Source: RZYY01 sp036794825 | GTDB taxonomy: Bacteria > Bacteroidota > Bacteroidia > Bacteroidales > 4484-276 | Reading direction: 5' to 3' | Assembly (NCBI GenBank): GCA_036794825.1 | Contig: DAIRGA010000020.1 | Location: 30,458 to 94,457 of the forward strand | DNA: 64,000 bases | Shown here: one piece after another, positions 56,115 through 64,000 of the stretch | Layout: each line of letters begins with the position of its first letter | How positions within the stretch are numbered: the stretch's first letter is position 1 | Notes under the pieces: model-generated | Seen by the model: the letters and a program-made list of their open reading frames with translations, nothing else | The model's database searches: none | Told to the model about the DNA's origin: nothing | Position numbers and translations under genes: made by a program

Positions 56115-59100
56115 TTATTCAACAATGATCCGTTTTACGGTGTGGTGTCCACTCTGGAGATATACATGCATGAAATAGAATCCGCGTGACACACCCTTCA
56201 GGTCAACTACACCTGATTTTGCCGAAATATCTGATGAAAGCACCTGCTGACCAATTCCATTAAGCAGGACAACATTGGAAATCATCTGGTTACTTTCGAC
56301 GTTGATAAAGTTCTTAGCCGGATTTGGATAAACGATGATCTGGCCGTTGATATTCAGCTCGTTGACCGAAGTGGCTTCTCCCTTGAAATCAACCACCCGT
56401 GCCATACCGTTCAGCGTGTAGCGATCTTCGGTGATCGGGTAATTCTGATCATAAACGAAGTTCAGATCGAATGTCTCTCCGCTGGAAGGTCTGTATAACC
56501 TGAAGTAGATTTTCTCGTTTGAAGTAAATCCATCGGTCTCAGAAGTCATAGGACTATCACCCATCACCACGAGTTTCATAAACTCACCGGCGCCGTTGAA
56601 TTCAGCGGAACCATAGCAGGTCCCATAGAGGTCGAAAGCACCGATTACATCACCCGGAATCATCCTGCTTTGAACTTTATCATCAAATAGGACAACATGC
56701 GGCATGGATGTATTGGCAATTTCAGACCAAGGCGATGTGAAATAGGTATTTGCCTTCAAAGTAGGATACATGTGTGGCGCTGTTGGCACATAATCCGGGA
56801 AGGTGACGGAATAGTTAATTCCCGAACCTTTATTTACAAGGAGGTAGGCCTTACCGGGCTGTAGTACATGGAAATCAGCTGCATCATTTGTCCACAATCT
56901 CGCACTGGGCCAGTCGTAAATCATCAGAATTTTGCTGAGATTTCCGGCAAAGAGATCGGTAATCGCAACAGGCACGTTCGTGAGTACCGGAAGGAAAGTG
57001 AACGATCCATTGACCTGGAAGTTCTGATTCAGCAACGAATCGCCGTGTATCGGGAGACATGCCGGTGTATTCTTCATCTTGATCTTATATCCAATAGGCT
57101 GCCAGTTGCCCAACTGGTTTGTTGGCGGGATATCCTCGGCCCAGAAGTATTTTCCGGCTTTATCCACCATCGTGATCAGATGCTGTGAACCCGGGAACTG
57201 TACCAAAGGATCAACTACTGCCGGAACTGCTGGTATGTAAGGCGCAAGGTAAGACGAAAGACCCCACCAGCCGTCCTGATTGTAATAATTCAACTGTTGC
57301 GGTACTGCAACCGTGACGCATTTGGTTATGCTTGACAGACAGGAACCTATACCATTAATCTGGAGGCATAACTGGAACGAAGGTTGCCAGATGTCGTTCA
57401 GTCCGATATGATAAACACTGTTAAGATCGGTTGGATCTTCAAAATAGCCGTCGCCTGTGGTTGACCAGAATACCGAGCTGTAGTTGTTTGCAACAGCATT
57501 CAATTGTAATGGGAGCCATTCACCTGCCGTCACATCGTAATCTTCGCAACTCAGTTTAACTTCAGGAACTAACTCGATGGATGGGTTACCAACAATTGTG
57601 AGCAACATGGCATCGTCGTCCACAGTGGAGCAGGCTGAGGCAGGATAAGCAAGCATCATCAGCACCACTGAACCGTTGGAGATATCGTTTGGACCTGGAG
57701 TATAAACCGGTTTAAGGAAATTTATATTATCGAAATTTCCATCACCCGAGCTCGACCATTCAACATAGCTAAAGCTTGATGCTGAAGCAGTGCTGAGTGT
57801 ATAGCTGTCGGTTTCGCATATAGTGGCATTTTCACCTGCTTCAGCAACCGGAGGAACTTCGATAAAGAGTGTGATGCAATCGTTGAGTATTCCACTGCAT
57901 GGGCTTGTAGCGGTTGCTTCGAGGCAAAGAACTACACTTCCGGCAGCAATATCAGACGGACCTGGATAATAGGTGGTGAATGGATCATTTTCATCGAGGA
58001 AGAAGCCGTCAATCCCACCAGTCCATTGTACTGATGAATAATTGCTGATGGCCGGATTGGTCTGGTACGCTTCGCCTTCGCAAATTACGGCATCCTGACC
58101 AAGTTCGAGTGCCAACAAACCCTGGATGGTGAGAACCATACAGTTTGTTGCAGCCACAGTGCAGGGATCAATTGGCTGTGCAGTGAGGCAAAGGGTAACA
58201 CTTCCTGCAGCGATGTCGTTTGTGCCTGGAGAATAAACCGGATTAACTGATTCAGGATCATCAAACTGACCATCTCCCCCACTCCATAACAAGCTGCCGT
58301 AGCTGGTGGCTGTTGCATCTGCAATGGTGTATGAACTTCCAGAACAAATCACATTGTCGTTGCCGGCAAAAGCAGCCGGCTCAGCATTCACAACCACGGT
58401 TGCATTGTAAACCGAAACATTAACAACCTCTACTCCAAGCGCATCGGTGATTGAAGTAATCTGAATATTGTAGTTTCCTGCGGGGAGCACATCGGAGAAC
58501 AGAATGTCGTTGATATCTACATCGTAAGCGCACTCTTCAACGCCATTCACTTCCCAACAAATATCAAACGGCGCCAGACCGGCAAGAACATCGCAAAGGG
58601 TCACCCTAACCGTTTGGCCTAAACAATAGTTAAATTGCGAGCCCGTGACGGCAATTTCGCTATCGAAACAGAACAACACTGCCGGGGCTTCGATCACGGT
58701 AAGCGTCACCGTTGCCTGGTCACAGTTGGCCGGATTGATGATTTCGCAGATCTGATAAACCAGCGTATAGACTCCAGCCGGTGTTCCGGGGGCAACATTC
58801 ACTGCGCCAGTCAGGAGGTCGAGCGTTATGCCAGGGTGCGAAGATGCAACAAGGGTGAGGTCAACGAGGCTTAGTGTTGGTTCAAGACCATTGAGGAAAT
58901 CGTTGGTCAAAACATTGGCCACCGAAGTTCCACCGGTTGATGAATCAATTGTACTGCCGGTATCATCGTTAGCAATAATTTCAGCAGAAGTCACCACTAT
59001 GGTTATAGTTGCCTGGTCGCAGTTGGCCGGGTTAAGTATCTCGCAGATTTCATAGGTAACGGTGTAAACACCGGCCGGGGTTCCCGGAGGAACGTTCAGG

Positions 59101-62100
59101 TCGCCGTCCGGATCAATCGTTACGCCGGTCAATCCACCATCGTCCACAACCGCTATTGTGATTTCGGCCGGAATTACCGGGTCGCTGTTGAGGAGGTCAT
59201 TATCCAGAACATTTCCTGCAACACCACCTTCAAAGCCATTCACCGGACTGGTACTGAAGTCGTCATCCACAGCCAGAATTGAAGGCGGTGTAACAACAAC
59301 AGTAACCACAGCCTGATCGCAGTTGGCCGGGTTGAGGATTTCGCAGATCTGATAGGTCAATGTGTAAGTACCTGCCGGAGTTCCTGGGGCTACGGTTACT
59401 TCGCCGTTGAGCAGATTGAGAACCACTCCCGGATGACTTGCCGCGGTGACCAACGTGAGATCAACCACAGTAAGGGTCGGTATGAGACCATTCAAAAAGT
59501 CATTGGCCAGAACGTTGGCCACTGCTACACCGCCATCATATCCATTGACCGGAGTTCCGGTGTCATCGTTGGCAATAATTTCAGCAGCAGTAACCACAAT
59601 GGTAATGGTTGCCTGGTCGCAGTTTGTCGGGTTGAGAATCTCGCAGATTTCGTAAGTAACCGTATAAATACCAGCGGGGGTTCCCGGAGGAACAAGCAGG
59701 TCGCCGTCTGGTTCGATGATAACGCCGGTCAGACCACCGTCATCAACCACAGCAACTGTAATTTCAGCCGGGTTCACCGGATCGCCGTTCAGCTCGTCGT
59801 TATCTAAAACATTTCTGGCTATTCCGCCATCATACCCATTCACAGGATTTGTGCTGAAGTCATCATCAACGGCCACAATTGCCGGCGGATTGACTACAAC
59901 GGTTACTAAGGCATCATCGCAGTTGGATGGGTTAAGGATTTCGCAGATCTGGTAGGTAAAGGTGTAGGTACCGGCCGGAGTGCCTGCAGCTACGTTTACT
60001 TCACCATTGGCAAGGTTGATAAGAATTCCGGGATGGGTTGGCGGATTTGTAATTGTGAGGTTTACCATGGAAATGTGAACGGGGCCTCCATTCAGAAGGT
60101 CGTTATCCAGGATGTTGATGACTGCCGTTCCTCCAACGTAACCATTCACGGGCATTCCAGGATCATCCACTGCAATAATGGTTGGTGCGCTGACAACAAC
60201 GGTAATGATTGCCTGGTCGCAGTTGGCCGGGTTAAGTATCTCGCAGATTTCATAGGTAACGGTGTAAACACCGGCCGGGGTTCCCGGAGGAACGTTCAGG
60301 TCGCCGTCCGGATCAATCGTTACGCCGGTCAATCCACCATCGTCCACAACCGCTATTGTGATTTCGGCCGGAATTACCGGGTCGCTGTTGAGGAGGTCAT
60401 TATCCAGAACATTTCCTGCAACACCACCTTCAAAGCCATTCACCGGACTGGTACTGAAGTCGTCATCCACAGCCAGAATTGAAGGCGGTGTAACAACAAC
60501 AGTAACCACAGCCTGATCGCAGTTGGCCGGGTTGAGGATTTCGCAGATCTGATAGGTCAATGTGTAAGTACCTGCCGGAGTTCCTGGGGCTACGGTTACT
60601 TCGCCGTTGAGCAGATTGAGAACCACTCCCGGATGACTTGCCGCGGTGACCAACGTGAGATCAACCACAGTAAGGGTCGGTATGAGACCATTCAAAAAGT
60701 CATTGGCCAGAACGTTGGCCACTGCTACACCGCCATCATATCCATTGACCGGAGTTCCGGTGTCATCGTTGGCAATAATTTCAGCAGCAGTAACCACAAT
60801 GGTAATGGTTGCCTGGTCGCAGTTTGTCGGGTTGAGAATCTCGCAGATTTCGTAAGTAACCGTATAAATACCAGCGGGGGTTCCCGGAGGAACAAGCAGG
60901 TCGCCGTCTGGTTCGATGATAACGCCGGTCAGACCACCGTCATCAACCACAGCAACTGTAATTTCAGCCGGGTTCACCGGATCGCCGTTCAGCTCGTCGT
61001 TATCTAAAACATTTCTGGCTATTCCGCCATCATACCCATTCACAGGATTTGTGCTGAAGTCATCATCAACGGCCAGAATAGCCGGAGGAGTAACAACAAC
61101 GGTAACGATGGCCTGATCGCAATTCGTTGGATTGAGTAATTCGCAAATCTGGTAGGTGAGCGAGTAAGTACCGGCAGGAGTACCAGCAACTACGGTAACT
61201 TCGCCTGTCAGAATATTGAGAACCACGCCAGGATTGCTTGCGGGGGCTACTAGTGTGAGATCCACAAGAGCTAATGTGGGCGAATTTCCGTTAAAAAGGT
61301 CATTGCCTAAAACATTCGCAACTGCTGTTCCACCATCATAGCCATTTATAGGAGTTCCGTCATCATCATTGGCGATAATTACCGAAGGTTTGACTATGAT
61401 AATAGTTTCATCGGATGCCTGGCAGCCATTGCCGTCCGTAACCGTAAATGTGAGGGTATAAACTCCGAGCGGAGCGGGACCGAAAACCGGACTCTCAATG
61501 TCGGTTTCGGATAAATAGGCTGACGGTGACCAGGCATAAGTTAATGTTGGATTTCCTGAAACAACCGGGGTTAAGGTTATGGTTTCATAGGCTGTGATCG
61601 GGGCATAAGTGCCAGCATCAACAACAGGGAGTGAATAAACCTCGACCTGCTCGCAATAAGTCGCTGAACACCCTGCGTTGATGGATACGGTCAGACAAAC
61701 AGTATATACTCCCGGAGCAGCATAAATGTGAGCGGGACTTTCCAGATCGGAAGTCGTACCGTCACCAAAATCCCAATGCCAGGTATCGCCGGACGTTGAA
61801 AGGTTGGTGAACTGCATTTCTTCACCAAAGCAAACCGGCGCTGCTGTAAAGTCAATGGCAGGAGCATCCTCAATGTATAATGTCATCACATCCACACCAA
61901 TAGTATTGCAGCAAGCTTCAAAGCCAAATCCTACAAGGATCAAATTAACATAACCCCTGGTAATATCTCCGCTGCCGGGTGTGTAAACCGGGTGCAACGC
62001 TGTCTGGTCATCCCACGTTCCATCGCCATCGCCCATATATGCGTAGTCCCAGTACAATGAACTGGTATGCAAAGCGCTTGATCCTGTTAAGGTATAGGTT

Positions 62101-64000
62101 TGTCCTGCGCAAATCGTGGCATCGGGGCCGGCATCAACCACGGGTGCAGGCTGTATTGTCAGTACGATCTGGCTTTGAACGGGATTGGTGCAGGGTGCGT
62201 TTGGATAAGCAGTAAGGGTAAGGATTACCTCAGTCTGGTTTTTATCATTTTCACCCAATGTGTAACAAGGATTGAGCAGGAAGGAATTGCTGAAAGTGCC
62301 ATCACCGGATGTAGTCCAGCTTATTGTAGAATAATTATCGGCAGAACCGCTCAGACAGTAACTTCCGGGTTGGCCACCGGCACAGCACTGATATTGACAG
62401 ATAGTGGCATCCTCACCGGCATCAACCACAGGAGCTATACCAGTCTGAATGCTGACCGAACTGGTAGCAGGCTCGGTGCAGGGTGCAATCGGATTGGCAG
62501 TCAGGGTAAGGATAATATTACCGAGAAGGACATCTTCCTGGCTAAAAGTATAGGTGGGATTCAACGCGCCTGGATCGTCAAAAGAACCTGTACCACTCGA
62601 AGACCATGACAATGAACTATATTCGGAAGCCGTTGCTTCGCTAAGAACCCACTGATTAGTTTCAGGTAAGCAGACACTTCCCCCTGTACCTGCATATGCG
62701 GTCGGGTTAGGTTTGAAATAGATAACCATGATATCCACCTTTGGCAATGTGCATGGACTGATGGGAAATGCCACGAGTGCAATAATTACCGAACCCTGTG
62801 CCAAAGCTTCTTCTGAAGGGCTGAACCATGTGCAAAGCGCACAGTTGTCGTCAAAAGTGCCAAGCTCCTCACCGCCAACAACCTGCCATACAAAGTCAGA
62901 ATTATTACCAACTTCGCCGCAGATTTCAAATGGACCGTTGCCGCAAACAGTAAGGTCCGGCCCAGCATTTACGTAAGGTTCAGGAACTACGGTGATGGTG
63001 AAAGTACATGAATTTTCGCAGCCATTTCCGTCAAGGTAAGTATAGGTAATTGTATGATCACCTGCGCCGGCATTTTTAGCAGTGAATTTTCCGGCAGCAA
63101 CACCAGCTCCTGAGTAGACACCTCCGGAAGGATTTGCACCTGTTAAAGTGAAAACAGGGCGGGTGATACATACCGACATATCGGGAGGACAGTTGACCTG
63201 CGGAATATCAAGCACTGTTATGACAAATGTACATGACTCAGGAACACCGCTTACTTCAACTTGGTAGGTGATGGTTTTATCTCCTAAACCGGCCAAAGCT
63301 GGATCAAAATAAATTCCACCAACAACCCCAACTCCGGAATAAACTCCACCAACAGGTAATCCACCGGTCAGGGTAAATTGACTGTCATTTACGCAAACTG
63401 AGAAATCAACAGGACAAATGACATTCGGAACCTGATATATGATGGTTTCGTCGTCTTCATCACTAACGGGTTCATCATTTGGATCAGTACCGGTGGCAGT
63501 GGCAACATTGTAAACACTGCCTGCTGTAAGGTCGGAAGGCAAAATTGTGTAAGTAGCCGTAACTATAGCAGATTGTTGCGGAAATAAATCGCCGATATTA
63601 GTGAACAACGGGATCATCAAATCTTCCACTTCAACATCAAAAATGGTTACATTACCGGTGTTTTCTACTAAAATTGTATAGGTAATTATCTCTCCTTCCT
63701 GATAATATTCCTGTGGGCTGGCGGTTTTGGTGACCGTCAATTCAGGATTCTGATCGGCGGGAACTTCTTCTTCGTCTTCATCTTCCACCGGCTCGTCATT
63801 GGGATCGTCGCCGGCTGCAGTTACTGCGTTCAGCACGCTGCCATTGTCCAGATCGGTCTGGGTAATTTCATAGGTGGTGGTGAAGGTCTGGCTGGCTGTG
63901 GGCGCCAGGCTGGCAATAAACCAGTTGTCGCCGGTCAGGTCATCATCTACATTGATGTCGGTGATGGTGACATTGCCAGTGTTCTGTACCGTGATGGTGT
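56115..64000 (-). CDS. Giant T9SS surface protein 3 (N-terminus beyond the window)
   Basis: Open from the window edge (64000) to the TAA at 56115, at least 2,620 residues. A GTG at 63834-63836 is not the start, because the DUF11 domain continues upstream of it in frame. Order: two or more DUF11 units, two P-V-G-G-V-Y-S-G-V-G-V units, four A-G-x-D-A-T-I-C units (62990-61880), one PKD unit (W-H-W-D-F-G-D-G-T), a Y-A-W-S-P-S unit, nine cadherin-like units of about 100 aa (61385-58680; D-D-x-x-T-x-P-V-N-G-Y-D-G-G, N-V-L-x-N-D, T-V-T-Y-E-I-C-E), more A-G-N-D units, a pre-sorting region (Y-F-W-A-E-D, L-Q-P-G-K-A-Y), and a T9SS type A sorting domain (I-V-Y-P-N-P-A-K-N-F, ending V-K-R-I-I-V-E). It should be exported and held at the cell surface, probably as an adhesin. 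Confidence 0.9.
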   Translation of the reverse strand, partial: TITVQNTGNVTITDINVDDDLTGDNWFIASLAPTASQTFTTTYEITQTDLDNGSVLNAVTAAGDDPNDEPVEDEDEEEVPADQNPELTVTKTASPQEYYQEGEIITYTILVENTGNVTIFDVEVEDLMIPLFTNIGDLFPQQSAIVTATYTILPSDLTAGSVYNVATATGTDPNDEPVSDEDDETIIYQVPNVICPVDFSVCVNDSQFTLTGGLPVGGVYSGVGVVGGIYFDPALAGLGDKTITYQVEVSGVPESCTFVITVLDIPQVNCPPDMSVCITRPVFTLTGANPSGGVYSGAGVAAGKFTAKNAGAGDHTITYTYLDGNGCENSCTFTITVVPEPYVNAGPDLTVCGNGPFEICGEVGNNSDFVWQVVGGEELGTFDDNCALCTWFSPSEEALAQGSVIIALVAFPISPCTLPKVDIMVIYFKPNPTAYAGTGGSVCLPETNQWVLSEATASEYSSLSWSSSGTGSFDDPGALNPTYTFSQEDVLLGNIILTLTANPIAPCTEPATSSVSIQTGIAPVVDAGEDATICQYQCCAGGQPGSYCLSGSADNYSTISWTTSGDGTFSNSFLLNPCYTLGENDKNQTEVILTLTAYPNAPCTNPVQSQIVLTIQPAPVVDAGPDATICAGQTYTLTGSSALHTSSLYWDYAYMGDGDGTWDDQTALHPVYTPGSGDITRGYVNLILVGFGFEACCNTIGVDVMTLYIEDAPAIDFTAAPVCFGEEMQFTNLSTSGDTWHWDFGDGTTSDLESPAHIYAAPGVYTVCLTVSINAGCSATYCEQVEVYSLPVVDAGTYAPITAYETITLTPVVSGNPTLTYAWSPSAYLSETDIESPVFGPAPLGVYTLTFTVTDGNGCQASDETIIIVKPSVIIANDDDGTPINGYDGGTAVANVLGNDLFNGNSPTLALVDLTLVAPASNPGVVLNILTGEVTVVAGTPAGTYSLTYQICELLNPTNCDQAIVTVVVTPPAILAVDDDFSTNPVNGYDGGIARNVLDNDELNGDPVNPAEITVAVVDDGGLTGVIIEPDGDLLVPPGTPAGIYTVTYEICEILNPTNCDQATITIVVTAAEIIANDDTGTPVNGYDGGVAVANVLANDFLNGLIPTLTVVDLTLVTAASHPGVVLNLLNGEVTVAPGTPAGTYTLTYQICEILNPANCDQAVVTVVVTPPSILAVDDDFSTSPVNGFEGGVAGNVLDNDLLNSDPVIPAEITIAVVDDGGLTGVTIDPDGDLNVPPGTPAGVYTVTYEICEILNPANCDQAIITVVVSAPTIIAVDDPGMPVNGYVGGTAVINILDNDLLNGGPVHISMVNLTITNPPTHPGILINLANGEVNVAAGTPAGTYTFTYQICEILNPSNCDDALVTVVVNPPAIVAVDDDFSTNPVNGYDGGIARNVLDNDELNGDPVNPAEITVAVVDDGGLTGVIIEPDGDLLVPPGTPAGIYTVTYEICEILNPTNCDQATITIVVTAAEIIANDDTGTPVNGYDGGVAVANVLANDFLNGLIPTLTVVDLTLVTAASHPGVVLNLLNGEVTVAPGTPAGTYTLTYQICEILNPANCDQAVVTVVVTPPSILAVDDDFSTSPVNGFEGGVAGNVLDNDLLNSDPVIPAEITIAVVDDGGLTGVTIDPDGDLNVPPGTPAGVYTVTYEICEILNPANCDQATITIVVTSAEIIANDDTGSTIDSSTGGTSVANVLTNDFLNGLEPTLSLVDLTLVASSHPGITLDLLTGAVNVAPGTPAGVYTLVYQICEIINPANCDQATVTLTVIEAPAVLFCFDSEIAVTGSQFNYCLGQTVRVTLCDVLAGLAPFDICWEVNGVEECAYDVDINDILFSDVLPAGNYNIQITSITDALGVEVVNVSVYNATVVVNAEPAAFAGNDNVICSGSSYTIADATATSYGSLLWSGGDGQFDDPESVNPVYSPGTNDIAAGSVTLCLTAQPIDPCTVAATNCMVLTIQGLLALELGQDAVICEGEAYQTNPAISNYSSVQWTGGIDGFFLDENDPFTTYYPGPSDIAAGSVVLCLEATATSPCSGILNDCITLFIEVPPVAEAGENATICETDSYTLSTASASSFSYVEWSSSGDGNFDNINFLKPVYTPGPNDISNGSVVLMMLAYPASACSTVDDDAMLLTIVGNPSIELVPEVKLSCEDYDVTAGEWLPLQLNAVANNYSSVFWSTTGDGYFEDPTDLNSVYHIGLNDIWQPSFQLCLQINGIGSCLSSITKCVTVAVPQQLNYYNQDGWWGLSSYLAPYIPAVPAVVDPLVQFPGSQHLITMVDKAGKYFWAEDIPPTNQLGNWQPIGYKIKMKNTPACLPIHGDSLLNQNFQVNGSFTFLPVLTNVPVAITDLFAGNLSKILMIYDWPSARLWTNDAADFHVLQPGKAYLLVNKGSGINYSVTFPDYVPTAPHMYPTLKANTYFTSPWSEIANTSMPHVVLFDDKVQSRMIPGDVIGAFDLYGTCYGSAEFNGAGEFMKLVVMGDSPMTSETDGFTSNEKIYFRLYRPSSGETFDLNFVYDQNYPITEDRYTLNGMARVVDFKGEATSVNELNINGQIIVYPNPAKNFINVESNQMISNVVLLNGIGQQVLSSDISAKSGVVDLKGVSRGFYFMHVYLQSGHHTVKRIIVE
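59009..59875 (-). repeat. 867-bp perfect direct duplication, copy 1
   Basis: Identical base for base to 60209-61075 in a line-by-line comparison, with an offset of exactly 1,200 bp (four cadherin-like units). The identity breaks sharply at both ends. Both copies are in frame within giant gene 3. Confidence 0.93.
60209..61075 (-). repeat. 867-bp perfect direct duplication, copy 2
   Basis: Partner of 59009-59875. The 333 bp between the copies (59876-60208) hold a divergent cadherin-like unit. Confidence 0.93.

Noticed and set aside
58680..61385. CRISPR-like array suggested by regular repeats
   Set aside because: The units are about 300 bp, coding and in frame, with no short repeat-spacer pattern.
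63834..63836. GTG as the start of giant gene 3
   Set aside because: The frame stays open to the window edge and encodes the first half of a DUF11 unit (N-T-G-N-V-T-I, then T-T-T-Y-E-I-T-Q-T-D-L), and no signal peptide follows the GTG.

Overview
This window looks like a contig from a Bacteroidota genome, most likely a metagenome-assembled one. The signs are type IX secretion (T9SS) C-terminal sorting domains, SprB-type repeats, a fused alpha/beta 2-oxoacid dehydrogenase E1, a DoxX/BT_3928-type membrane protein beside folP, a Bacteroidota-type promoter, and three 100-N scaffold gaps. I cannot name a genus.

Region 1 (1-6953, + strand) is a compact chemosensory operon: the TPR tail of a CheR-type protein, CheW, a membrane chemoreceptor without a visible HAMP, a CheA with a fused C-terminal receiver, CheB, and a receiver-histidine kinase. 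The set resembles the Frz/'alternative cellular function' type of pathway more than a flagellar one; no cheY or flagellar gene is visible. Region 2 (7032-13631) holds housekeeping genes: the E1 fusion, a DoxX-like membrane protein with a thioredoxin-like tail, a coiled-coil secreted protein, folP, a DUF3298-like lipoprotein and a YjjG-type HAD phosphatase.

Region 3 (13742-64000, all on the - strand) is about 50 kb of surface-protein genes. It contains a 773-aa T9SS protein with a cohesin-like N-terminus, then three giant genes. Giant 1 (16230-28879) has PKD, PKD-like and DUF11 arrays. Giant 2 (29686-55104, about 8,470 aa) has 49 HYR-like units that I counted, a Calx-beta block, SprB repeats, DUF11 units and others. 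Giant 3 (56115 to beyond the window end) has DUF11, PKD and nine cadherin-like units and ends in a T9SS sorting domain. Giants 1 and 2 share a paralogous tail of about 600 aa that ends in a dockerin-like EF-hand pair and has no recognisable type A sorting domain. The 773-aa neighbour carries a cohesin-like domain and a sorting domain, so a cohesin-dockerin style attachment of the giants to a T9SS-anchored partner is the most interesting testable idea here.

All three N-gaps fall inside near-identical repeats of the giant genes and are best read as assembly breaks. One of them makes giant 1 look like two genes. Two intergenic stretches hold degenerate coding relics (about 29333-29664 and 55756-55959).
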